DNA of 39,364 nt from a virus: IMG/VR virus record IMGVR_UViG_3300049217_000020, positions 1 to 39,364 of that record, one strand, 5' to 3'. The position numbers and the translations under genes are program-made. This document shows positions 15,481 through 22,162 of the stretch, in pieces (the first letter of the stretch is position 1; each line of letters opens with the position of its first letter). The notes beneath the pieces were generated by a model. That model made no database searches. It had not been told where the DNA came from and was given only the letters and a program-made list of their open reading frames with translations.

Positions 15481-16095
15481 TCACGCCTTCATCTCTGGGA
15501 CCTTCAATTTTGCGCGACAGATGTCAGCGCATTTGACTTGCATTTGTTTTTTAGCGTCGGAGTCGGCGTCGGCGGCGGCGGTGACGTAGGCGGCGTAGGC
15601 GGCGACGTCGGCGGCGTGGGTGGCGAAGGCCGCGGCGTGGGCCGCGTAGGCGGCGACGTCGGCGGCGTGGGCGGCGGCGTGGGCCGCGTAGGCGGCGACG
15701 TAGGCGGCGACGTCGGCGGCGTGGGCCGCGTAGGCGGCGACGTCGGCGGCGTAGGCGGCGTAGGCGGCGTAGGCGGCGTAGGCGGCTCTTACCTGACCGA
15801 TAGTCGCTTCGCCCATCGCCCATTTTCTCGCCGTTTCAACTGCAACTCGCGGCACCTGATCTTTGGGGTATTTCTTTTCAAAGATTGGCAGCGCCAATTC
15901 CGCGCAATCGCAAGCGGCGATAACTACATCCTGCTGCGTCGGCCAACCATCCTTTCCGACCATCTTGCCGCACAGCCACAACATCCAGTCGCCGCGCTCG
16001 CACTCTGCCCACGTTGTTTTCAGATCGCGATTACCGCGCCACACTACTGCGCCTTCACACGCATGAAGCGAGTTCAGAAGTTCTGTTAATGTCAT
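15481..16095 (-). CDS. Imm5-like protein with Ala-rich repeat
   Basis: A 204-residue protein. The N-terminal 100 residues (TLTELLNSLHACEGAVVWRG, GDWMLWLCGK, CAELALPIFEKKYPKD, VAVETARKWAMGEAT) resemble the Imm5 immunity-protein pattern known from polymorphic-toxin loci and phages. Then comes a run of about 75 residues built from AAY, AAH and AADV units, followed by a short Cys-containing end (KCADICRAKLKV). ATG 16095 is preceded by GGAGG at 8 bases; an in-frame ATG 15 bases earlier makes the alternative ME-GKT-M. No toxin partner is present. It may be an antitoxin-like or host-takeover protein. Confidence 0.68.
   Translation of the reverse strand: MTLTELLNSLHACEGAVVWRGNRDLKTTWAECERGDWMLWLCGKMVGKDGWPTQQDVVIAACDCAELALPIFEKKYPKDQVPRVAVETARKWAMGEATIGQVRAAYAAYAAYAAYAADVAAYAAHAADVAAYVAAYAAHAAAHAADVAAYAAHAAAFATHAADVAAYAAYVTAAADADSDAKKQMQVKCADICRAKLKVPEMKA
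15565..15790. repeat. Imperfect tandem repeat encoding Ala-rich Y/H/DV triplets
   Basis: On the plus strand the sequence alternates GGCGGC with GTA, GTG or GAC(G), giving units such as GGCGGCGTA and GGCGGCGACGTCGGCGGC. On the minus strand this is Ala-Ala-Tyr, Ala-Ala-His and Ala-Ala-Asp-Val, in phase with the gene at 15481-16095. Copies are near identical, so expansion by slippage is likely. Confidence 0.88.
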
Positions 16096-16112
16096 TGTCT
16101 TGCCCTCCATTT

Positions 16113-16328
16113 TTACCTCAACCCGAAAATGTACATCATCAGCAACGCTCCGGCTGCTGCGGCGGTGCAGATGAATCCGGCGATGGCGAACATCACGCGG
16201 TGGTCCCATGATTTTTTGTCTCCGTGGCGCGTGCCTCCGCGCACGAATGTGCAATCATTGCAATGGCGGAACGGAATTTCCATCCGCCCGTCGGCGCATG
16301 TTTTACATCTGCGGATGTAGGTTTTCAT
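16113..16328 (-). CDS. Zinc-ribbon membrane protein
   Basis: A 71-residue protein starting in an ATGA overlap with the preceding gene (16328). The N-terminus carries CKTC and HCNDC, a C4-type ribbon. Residues about 44-67 (VMFAIAGFICTAAAAGALLM) form one transmembrane helix, with only GLR left after it. An N-in, membrane-anchored zinc protein is predicted; such small proteins can alter host envelope or division functions, but no specific function is known here. Confidence 0.62.
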   Translation of the reverse strand: MKTYIRRCKTCADGRMEIPFRHCNDCTFVRGGTRHGDKKSWDHRVMFAIAGFICTAAAAGALLMMYIFGLR

Positions 16329-16582
16329 GGCAGCACCTTCACGAGTTCGCCGATGTCCGCCATGTAGAAAAAGCGGGTGCGGGAGACCCGAGTTGATCCG
16401 CCTGGTACGGATGGATGTGCGCTGCAGTACCGCGCCCAAAAACCGCCCAGAGCGATGCGGCTGACTATTCCGATTTCGTCGGTGTGCGGTCCCCAGCTTA
16501 CGAATTGCCCGATCTTGACTTTCGCGCGTTCGGTTTGTGTGTTCAGGCCCTTTGCAATTTCAAATGACGCTTCTTTGTTCAT
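16325..16582 (-). CDS. Hypothetical protein, first gene after a strong promoter
   Basis: An 85-residue protein with ATG 16582 and GGAGG 8 bases upstream. An in-frame ATG at 16597 precedes it in the ATGGAGG arrangement. The middle looks beta-rich (VKIGQFVSWGP, EIGIVSRIALGGFWARYCSA), SH3-like in pattern, and the end is basic then helical. It lies just downstream of a TTGACA/TAATGT promoter, so it is probably transcribed early and strongly. No family recognised. Confidence 0.6.
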   Translation of the reverse strand: MNKEASFEIAKGLNTQTERAKVKIGQFVSWGPHTDEIGIVSRIALGGFWARYCSAHPSVPGGSTRVSRTRFFYMADIGELVKVLP

Positions 16583-16604
16583 TGGGTTGCCCTCCATGCG
16601 TATT

Positions 16605-16633
16605 ACATTACAGCTTTTTGGTTTTTGTGTCAA
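16605..16633 (-). promoter_or_regulatory. Sigma70-type promoter, leftward
   Basis: Minus-strand -35 TTGACA (16628-16633), 17-base spacer and -10 TAATGT (16605-16610). The predicted start lies near 16597-16599, at or next to the ATGGAGG before the next gene, so the transcript leader would be extremely short. It would drive 16582 down through the rest of the leftward operon. Confidence 0.75.
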
Positions 16634-16673
16634 GGGGAAAGATAGTGTGTGTTTATATGGGTATTTTTAAGAT

Positions 16674-16772
16674 TTATCCTTTGCGGGGCCACTTTTCGCC
16701 AAGCATCAAATGAATCGATAGCTCGATTATATTTCCATGAAACTCACTTACCAGTTCAGTTAAGTTAGACAT
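16674..16772 (-). CDS. 32-residue microprotein
   Basis: A 32-residue frame starting 7 bases after the primase-helicase stop, with an AGGAGG 3 bases before the ATG at 16772. It reads SNLTELVSEFHGNIIELSIH then LMLGEKWPRKG, an amphipathic helix with a basic end. It is followed by the promoter at 16605-16633. The ribosome site and the tight placement support it, but it is short enough to be chance. Confidence 0.45.
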   Translation of the reverse strand: MSNLTELVSEFHGNIIELSIHLMLGEKWPRKG

Positions 16773-16779
16773 ATTCCTC

Positions 16780-18654
16780 CTATTCATCTCCCGGCTCGCG
16801 CAGTGGAATGATTTTGTATAAATGCCGACTGCCGATCTGGTCGTACGTCACTTCAGCCCGAGCCGCCGCACGCTGGACTACTTTTTTATTCCAGCCCTGC
16901 TTTTCAGCTTCGGCATAAATCACGGAACAAAATTCCTGGCCTTCGTTCTTATTAAGACGCTCGCGCATCCATAGTGTGCATTTACCCACCTTGCTTTTCT
17001 CAGGGTCGGTGTCGCGCTGCATTACTTCATCGGCATCCTTGTCGCTCACTCCCATCCACTTGATTTTGGGCAAACTGCTCTGCACGTTCCGAATCGAGAA
17101 ATCCACGCCCACGGAGCGATACTTCAATCCCGACTTGTTGGCTTCGGACACCACGTTCAATTTTAAATTGAGCATCAATCTCGTCAGTTTCTCCGCGTCT
17201 TCCGTGTCTTTCATAAATCCCCACACGGCACGCGGAACCGCCGCCAATGCTCCGGCTCCCGACAATCGCTGCAACGATGTCTGCTCCGTTTTCTTGTTGA
17301 AATGGTCAATTGAAATGATTGACACCTTCACTCTTTCGGCCATTTCCTTTAACTCGGTCAATACCCATCGGATTTCTTCCTCGGCGTTCTTTTTCAACTT
17401 GCCGAGATAACTTCCCAGCGGATCGATGATCACAAGCTTAATCTCAGGATGTTCGGCGAGCTTGGTTTCCAGCGCCTTTAAATCCTCATCGAGCGCAATC
17501 CTTCGCGTGCTTTGATTGCCGGTCTTTGCGCTGATTATTTTGGTTTTAGTGGCAAAGTGTACCTTTGAAAGATTTGCTTCTGCGGCCATCAATCGAGGAA
17601 CTACCGTATCGCTTACATCATCTTCTGAAATTAACATCAAGACTTCTTGAGGGAGCCTCTCAACATCCGTCTCTGGCCACGGTCGCCCGGTTGTCAGTTT
17701 CGACACAACATCAATTGCCACGGTTGACTTCCCCACATCCGGCATTCCTACGAATACCGTGAGCTTGCCAAGCGGTATGCGGTGTTCCCACAGCCAGGTT
17801 AACGGCTCGGGAACGATGCTGTCCGCAGTCGCGGTTTCAATGGACGATGTGACTGCAATATCCGGCCCGTGCTGCTTCGCGTATTGCTCATAAATGCTTT
17901 TTACTTTTTCAATCACATACGCTTCCGTGTGAGGAGGATTGAATCTGGTATTCAATCCAAGACATGCAGCTATAGCCTCATCTAGCGTGTTTCCTTTGCG
18001 ATTCATTATTCCGGCAAGGGAAACGATTGCCGCCGTGCGAGAGCCTGGACCTATTTTCCCTTCGCGCGTTCCCGGGCTTGCGGCTTGCTCAACAGCCTCT
18101 ACTCGAAACACCTCAAAATCATCGACGTTATAGCGGATATCCCAATCGCATTCCAGTATCTCAACCTTGCGCGGCGGATTGTATTTGTAGTTCATTGAAC
18201 CAGGCACGCGCAAAATTCGAGCAATTTCCGCTGCCGATCTATCAGCTTGGAGGGCGGCCATCAATCCTTTTAAGATTGGTTCACACCTCGGATCGTGCGC
18301 GTCGCACGGCTCCTTTAGGAGCCAGTAAACGTGATATCCGCCGCCTGAAAAGATTTTTATTGAAGGCTTGAATGGAAAATCAGCAATGATTTTATCTGCG
18401 TATTCGCGGGGAGTTTTTGAAAAATCTATATCAACCCAAAATGAAATTAGCTCTGAACAGCTTTCCTTCGCTCCATTCCCCTTAATTTTTCGAGTGCAGC
18501 ATCCAAAATAAATGTGGTGCTTGGATTTTTTATGCGCCACAATAAATTCATCCAAGAGTGTTTCGTCTCGGGTGAATATCCGACCGACGGTCGGAAGCGT
18601 CCGCAGCTCTATATCGCAAGACGTACCATCAAAAAACTTTTTTAGGAATTCCAA
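16780..18654 (-). CDS. Bifunctional primase-helicase
   Basis: A 624-residue protein, the likely replication initiator/primase. The N-terminal half is a primase-polymerase-type domain: SFWVDIDF with two acidic residues (D75, D77), then FSGGGYHVYWLL (102-113) and RILRVPGSMNYK (147-157). The C-terminal half is a RecA-like ATPase of the AAA_25/RepA type, with Walker A GMPDVGKST (303-311) and Walker B LVIIDPLGSYL (407-417). Such proteins prime and unwind DNA in phages and plasmids. Start is a TTG at 18654; only a weak AAAGG is seen upstream. It lies next to an iteron-like array, which supports an initiator role, and no DNA polymerase is encoded alongside it. Confidence 0.88.
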   Translation of the reverse strand: MEFLKKFFDGTSCDIELRTLPTVGRIFTRDETLLDEFIVAHKKSKHHIYFGCCTRKIKGNGAKESCSELISFWVDIDFSKTPREYADKIIADFPFKPSIKIFSGGGYHVYWLLKEPCDAHDPRCEPILKGLMAALQADRSAAEIARILRVPGSMNYKYNPPRKVEILECDWDIRYNVDDFEVFRVEAVEQAASPGTREGKIGPGSRTAAIVSLAGIMNRKGNTLDEAIAACLGLNTRFNPPHTEAYVIEKVKSIYEQYAKQHGPDIAVTSSIETATADSIVPEPLTWLWEHRIPLGKLTVFVGMPDVGKSTVAIDVVSKLTTGRPWPETDVERLPQEVLMLISEDDVSDTVVPRLMAAEANLSKVHFATKTKIISAKTGNQSTRRIALDEDLKALETKLAEHPEIKLVIIDPLGSYLGKLKKNAEEEIRWVLTELKEMAERVKVSIISIDHFNKKTEQTSLQRLSGAGALAAVPRAVWGFMKDTEDAEKLTRLMLNLKLNVVSEANKSGLKYRSVGVDFSIRNVQSSLPKIKWMGVSDKDADEVMQRDTDPEKSKVGKCTLWMRERLNKNEGQEFCSVIYAEAEKQGWNKKVVQRAAARAEVTYDQIGSRHLYKIIPLREPGDE

Positions 18655-18680
18655 TGTCGCCGAGCCTTTTCTCTTACGCT

Positions 18681-18724
18681 GCCGTGTGCCGGAGGCCCGG
18701 CGAAAGGTAACCGGCGAGCACGGC
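18681..18724 (-). promoter_or_regulatory. Structured 5' leader, possible attenuator
   Basis: In the minus-strand leader of the primase-helicase gene, GCCGTG pairs with CACGGC (18681-18686 with 18719-18724) and GCCGG with CCGGC (18688-18692 with 18711-18715). An alternative hairpin pairs 18688-18692 with 18697-18701. The two cannot coexist, which suits a regulatory leader between the promoter and the TTG start. No known riboswitch was recognised. Confidence 0.45.
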
Positions 18725-18745
18725 GCGTAAGTAATAGCGGTGCTC

Positions 18746-18774
18746 TTTATACCGGATTTACCTGACGAAGTAAA
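18746..18774 (-). promoter_or_regulatory. Leftward early promoter
   Basis: Minus-strand -35 TTTACT (18769-18774), 17-base spacer and -10 TATAAA (18746-18751). It lies about 90 bases upstream of the primase-helicase start, so it would produce the long structured leader described here. Pattern match only. Confidence 0.6.
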
Positions 18775-18886
18775 GGCGAATTGTGTTTTTCTGCGGGTGC
18801 GCAGAATAACTTAAATGGTCACGGGCTTAATGGCATTTCGGACATCGGGGCTTCATTCACCACCTCCAAGAAGTAAACGACAATTC

Positions 18887-19084
18887 TGTCCAGAGGGTGA
18901 GTGGGTGTCCAGGCAGAGGGTGGGTGTCCACGTGTCCACTGGCAGAGTGTGAGTGGGTGTCCTAGAGAGAGTATTACTATATAACACCTTATCTCCCACA
19001 CTCTTAGCGCAGGTGGACATCCTCTCCCACCCTTGGACTGGACAGCCTCCCACCCCTGGACAGGTGGACACACTCCCACCCTTC
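18887..19084. repeat. Iteron-like direct and inverted repeats, candidate origin or operator
   Basis: Left half: CAGAGGGTGAGTGGGTGTCC (18891-18910), a shorter copy (18914-18930) and CAGAGTGTGAGTGGGTGTCC (18943-18962). Right half: three units of the form TGGACA-N2-4-CTCCCACCC in inverted orientation (19012-19034, 19035-19057, 19063-19083). Between them is an AT-richer core (about 18965-18995, containing TATTACTATATAAC). It lies in the only large gene-free stretch (18655-19284) between divergent promoters and next to the primase-helicase. Origin or regulator-binding array are both possible. Confidence 0.65.
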
Positions 19085-19204
19085 GCGCGCGTGAGAGTCC
19101 AACCACTGATAAGCGCCGGCCTGGATGCAGTGGTTTAAGAGCTTCGATGGCTTCGATGGCTTCGCTTTTTCTTCAAACTATTTTCGGTGCGAAGTATAAA
19201 TCAC

Positions 19205-19233
19205 TTGACAAACTATCGAGTATGGCGTAATCT
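19205..19233 (+). promoter_or_regulatory. Rightward sigma70-type promoter
   Basis: -35 TTGACA (19205-19210), 17-base spacer and -10 TAATCT (19228-19233), about 50 bases upstream of the first rightward gene. It probably feeds the packaging and virion genes. Confidence 0.75.
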
Positions 19234-19284
19234 GTCTTTGCCGGTCGGGACTCCAACCCGAAATCAACTGGCAGGAGAAACCAA

Positions 19285-19533
19285 ATGAACATTCTGCCGC
19301 AATTGATCGGATCGCCGAAGCAAATAGCATGGGCTGAAAAAATTCGCGCAAAGCTGGTACGGGACAATGTTGGCAACGACACGCCTTCACTGGCTACCTG
19401 CCTGTCAATCACAAAAGCGTCATTCTGGATCGAAACTCGGAACATGAACTGGGTTCAGATGGGCATTGTGGCGGCTGGAATCGCGGACGGATACTGCTTA
19501 GCCGAATCTGTCGAAGTCGCCAGATCACTGTAG
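19285..19533 (+). CDS. Small conserved hypothetical protein, first rightward gene
   Basis: An 82-residue protein, ATG 19285 with GGCAGGAG upstream. The pattern GSPKQIAWAEKIRAKL near the start and ASFWIETRN in the middle is familiar from small phage and plasmid proteins of unknown function. The C-terminal half is helical and hydrophobic (MGIVAAGIADGYCLAESVEV). First in the operon after the promoter, so it may be expressed early and act as a regulator. Confidence 0.65.
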   Translation: MNILPQLIGSPKQIAWAEKIRAKLVRDNVGNDTPSLATCLSITKASFWIETRNMNWVQMGIVAAGIADGYCLAESVEVARSL

Positions 19534-19550
19534 ACCTCCGCCATGCGCAA

Positions 19551-19604
19551 CTCCGCGTAGGCGGAGCGTCCAGTCGATCACTGGTGCGGGTACGGAACCC
19601 CGCA
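19551..19604 (+). other. Two hairpins between the first two rightward genes
   Basis: CTCCGC-GTAG-GCGGAG (19551-19566) is a perfect 6-bp stem. A second, TGCGGG with CCCGCA (about 19585-19604), is followed by AATTTT and may attenuate transcription or mask translation of the small gene starting at 19612. Confidence 0.4.
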
Positions 19605-19611
19605 GAATTTT

Positions 19612-19776
19612 ATGGCTCGAAAATATACGATCAACCCAGCTAACCCGCCCGGGTGCAAGCCGGGCAACGTGGCAGAGCTCGCAAAGCGTGAGGGCATATC
19701 GCGTGCGGCTGCTTGGTATCGACTAAAGCGTGCGACGGGAAAACCTCGCGGTCGTCCCAGGAAGTTAAAGGTATAG
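19612..19776 (+). CDS. Small HTH protein with AT-hook-like tail
   Basis: A 54-residue protein: NVAELAKREGISRAAAWYRL forms a helix-turn-helix, followed by KRATGKPRGRPRKLKV, whose GRPRK core is an AT-hook-like basic motif. No good ribosome site precedes the ATG; the hairpin upstream may affect it. A DNA-binding regulator of the late operon is the natural guess. It ends 143 bases before the small terminase gene. Confidence 0.6.
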   Translation: MARKYTINPANPPGCKPGNVAELAKREGISRAAAWYRLKRATGKPRGRPRKLKV

Positions 19777-19839
19777 TTCCCATTTTTTACCCGTGTGCGA
19801 ATCTTTCTTTTCCCCCACATTAAAATTACCCTTGCAACC

Positions 19840-19870
19840 GGATCGCCATCGTGGTAAATAGTTTTGCGTC
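19840..19870 (+). promoter_or_regulatory. Weak promoter-like sequence before the small terminase gene
   Basis: TTGCAA, a 17-base spacer and TAAATA with an upstream TG lie in the 143-base gap before 19920. Only three of six -10 positions match, so support is low. The gap otherwise holds nothing recognised. Confidence 0.25.
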
Positions 19871-19919
19871 ACTCCGTTTCCGGTGAGGTCAAAAAAGTTT
19901 TTTAAACTGGAAAATAAAT

Positions 19920-20216
19920 ATGTTTAAAGGCCCAGGTCCAGGACGCCCCAAGGGATTACAAAACAAAGTAACGCGCGACGTGCAAGCATTTACCGCGCGT
20001 GTTCTGACCGCTTGTGGCGGCGAAGATGAATTAGCAAAGCAATTCCTTCACAGTGAAAATGAAGAAACTCGCCTAAAAATGTTTTCAATTCTCCTGTATT
20101 ACCGTTTCGGAAAGCCGAAGGAAACTCAGGACGTGCATGTCATGATTCATGACGAGCTTGGTCCACGAGTGGCGATGGCGAGAAAGGCAATCGCGGAAAC
20201 GGAGTTGGTGCAGTGA
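19920..20216 (+). CDS. terS: Terminase small subunit (probable)
   Basis: A 98-residue protein whose stop forms a GTGA overlap with the large terminase start. The N-terminus has a basic PGPGRPKGLQNKVTRDV motif and then a helical segment (LAKQFLHSENEETRLKMFSI) and YRFGKPKE. This combination is common in small proteins upstream of terminase large subunits that recognise DNA for packaging. The identity rests on pattern and position. Confidence 0.7.
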   Translation: MFKGPGPGRPKGLQNKVTRDVQAFTARVLTACGGEDELAKQFLHSENEETRLKMFSILLYYRFGKPKETQDVHVMIHDELGPRVAMARKAIAETELVQ

Positions 20217-21697
20217 GCGCAGCCGCTCAAATCAATTGGCAGGAAGAAGTTCTTCACGACATTGTGAGTTTCACTCACGATCCTCTGAAATTCGCGCTGT
20301 ATGCTTTTCCGTGGAAGCAGTCTGGCGATCTTGAATCCAGTGCAGGTCCGCACAAATGGCAGACTGAAATATTTAAACTCATTGGCAACCACCTCAAGAA
20401 CAAGGAAACAAGGCACAAGCCTCTACGTATCGCGGTTGCAAGTGGTAATGGAATTGGCAAGTCGGCATTTGTGGCAATGCTCAATGATTGGGCAATGTCA
20501 ACATGCGAGGATTGCAAGAGCGTGATTACCGCCGGCACGGGCGCGCAGTTAAAAACAAAAACGCACCCCGAGCTTGCGAAGTGGTATCGCATGTCGATTA
20601 ACGCGGACTGGTTTGACGTGAAGGCGCAAAGTATTACGATCAAAGACACAAAACACGCTAACACCTGGCGCACTGACTTGATTTCTTGGGACGCGCAGAA
20701 TCCAGACGCTTTCAGTGGAATGCATAACAAGCGCAAGCGTATTTTGATTGTGTTTGATGAGGCGAGCGCGGTCGCTCCGGTGATTTGGGATCGCATATCT
20801 GGAGCGTTGACCGACGAAGATACGGAAATTATCTGGATTGTTCTTGGCAATCCGACTGATAACCAAGGCCGCTTCGCCGAATGTTTTGGGAGCGACAAAT
20901 ACCGATGGCGCACCTTTCAAATCGATTCTCGAACGGTGGAGGGGACGAACAAGGAAGAGTTGGCGCAAGAGGTAGAAAAATATGGCGAGGATAGTGACTA
21001 TATCCGATGGCGTGTGCGAGGTGAATTTCCTCGTTCGGGTAGCTCTCAATTCATCGGCGGAGAGTTGGTATCCGCTGCAAGAAAATATAAGTCCGCAGGC
21101 CATGAGTCTTTGCCAAAAGTTCTTTCTTGCGATGTTGCAAGATTCGGAGACGATCAAACCGTCATAGGTCTGCGTCAGGGACGCAAGTTTGAAATCATGG
21201 GCAAGTATCGCGGAAAGGATACATCGCAAACCACAGACATCTTGGTCAGCATAATCGAGTCGCGCAAGCCGGACGCCATTGTCATTGATGGTGACGGAAT
21301 AGGCGGTGCGGTAGTGGATAATCTTCGCGCACTTGGTTATAAGGCACCGCGTCACAATCTGTTTGAATTTCATGGCGGCGCGGAGCCTGAAGACGCGAAC
21401 ATGTATTTCAACAAGCGCACTGAAGTGTGGGGTTGGATGAAGGCGTGGTTCGAGGCGGGATGTGAAATTCCTAACGATCCAGAGCTTGACAGGCAGGTAA
21501 CAGGCCCGCAGTTTTTCATCGCGCGAGGTAAGTCGCATCACGGAGCAGTGGCGCTGGAGCACAAGGACGATATGAAGAAGCGCGGCCTTGAGTCTCCCGA
21601 CTGCGCGGACTGCCTGGCGATGTCATTCGCGGTAAAAGTTTCAATGAAGCCGAAGCCGCAAGTTCAGCCGTATCGCCCAGCTTCGGCATGGAGTTAA
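20213..21697 (+). CDS. terL: Terminase large subunit
   Basis: A 494-residue packaging motor. Walker A is SGNGIGKS (77-84), Walker B RILIVFDEAS (176-185), and the coupling motif is LGNPT (211-215). The C-terminal RNase H-like nuclease shows acidic residues in SCDVARFGDD (Asp307), VIDGDGIGG (Asp359/361) and ESPDCADCLA (Asp463/466). It uses ATP to drive DNA into proheads and cuts concatemers. GTG start at 20213 with GGAG 8 bases upstream, coupled to the small subunit. Together with the downstream P22-like portal and coat, it marks the head-assembly module. Confidence 0.95.
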   Translation: MSAAAQINWQEEVLHDIVSFTHDPLKFALYAFPWKQSGDLESSAGPHKWQTEIFKLIGNHLKNKETRHKPLRIAVASGNGIGKSAFVAMLNDWAMSTCEDCKSVITAGTGAQLKTKTHPELAKWYRMSINADWFDVKAQSITIKDTKHANTWRTDLISWDAQNPDAFSGMHNKRKRILIVFDEASAVAPVIWDRISGALTDEDTEIIWIVLGNPTDNQGRFAECFGSDKYRWRTFQIDSRTVEGTNKEELAQEVEKYGEDSDYIRWRVRGEFPRSGSSQFIGGELVSAARKYKSAGHESLPKVLSCDVARFGDDQTVIGLRQGRKFEIMGKYRGKDTSQTTDILVSIIESRKPDAIVIDGDGIGGAVVDNLRALGYKAPRHNLFEFHGGAEPEDANMYFNKRTEVWGWMKAWFEAGCEIPNDPELDRQVTGPQFFIARGKSHHGAVALEHKDDMKKRGLESPDCADCLAMSFAVKVSMKPKPQVQPYRPASAWS

Positions 21698-21722
21698 TCG
21701 ATGAATATTTTCGAGGTTCCAT

Positions 21723-21815
21723 ATGGCGCAAATTAAAGGTTTCAAAGCCGCCCACAAAGCCGCGCAGGAAATGATGGCGAAGAAAAAAGGCGCAAAGAAG
21801 AAGGCGAAGAAGTGA
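21723..21815 (+). CDS. 30-residue Lys-rich microprotein
   Basis: A 30-residue peptide with GAGG 6 bases before ATG 21723: MAQIKGFKAAHKAAQEMMAK then KKGAKKKAKK. Its stop overlaps the next start (GTGA). The strongly basic tail suggests nucleic-acid or capsid-interior binding. Its placement right after terL and the ribosome site argue it is real. Confidence 0.6.
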   Translation: MAQIKGFKAAHKAAQEMMAKKKGAKKKAKK

Positions 21816-22162
21816 AAATCACCAAGCAAATGATGCGTGCAATCACGAAGGATAACTTTCTCACCAATTCCTTGACCCGAGCGATTGTAATCTGCGCACG
21901 GTCAGACAAGGAACTGCACACGGCATTTTTGCAGTTTGGCGCGATGATCGCATTTCGCCGCAGGTTTCTTCACAACGAATTGAATGAGTATGATAAGAAA
22001 ATAATCAAGCTCACGGAGTGGGCGCTTGACGAGTTTGGATTGCCTGGGGGCGATGATGCCTGGAAGAGCGAAGCTGTCGGACATTCTGCGAGCGCTAATG
22101 GTGCAGAATCGGGGAATGTTGTTTCCGAATGCCGGAAAGCCGCCTCAGGGCCAGTGCATTGA
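21812..22162 (+). CDS. Hypothetical protein, overlapping the next gene
   Basis: A 116-residue protein from GTG 21812. Residues 1-80 (MRAITKDNFLTNSLTRAIVI, LQFGAMIAFRRRFLHNELNE, KKIIKLTEWALDEFG) look like a real helical protein. The last 30, from about EAVGHSASANG, run in the frame adjacent to the next gene for 110 bases and look like a non-conserved extension. The next gene's frame is +1 relative to this one. Confidence 0.55.
   Translation: MKITKQMMRAITKDNFLTNSLTRAIVICARSDKELHTAFLQFGAMIAFRRRFLHNELNEYDKKIIKLTEWALDEFGLPGGDDAWKSEAVGHSASANGAESGNVVSECRKAASGPVH

Noticed and set aside
15538-16089. Plus-strand Gly-Val-rich open frame
   Set aside because: Antisense reading of the Ala-rich repeat gene; no start context.
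18786-18812. Small hairpin CTGCG-GGTG-CGCAG as a terminator
   Set aside because: No T run on the 3' side of either strand; it lies upstream of the leftward promoter.
18819-19106. Open frames on both strands through the iteron-like array
   Set aside because: Composition follows the repeats (His, Pro, Trp-rich), there is no ribosome site, and all frames are open because of the repeat period.
20275-21562. Two long minus-strand open frames inside the large terminase gene
   Set aside because: Antisense to a clear terminase with full motifs; no ribosome sites or recognisable domains.
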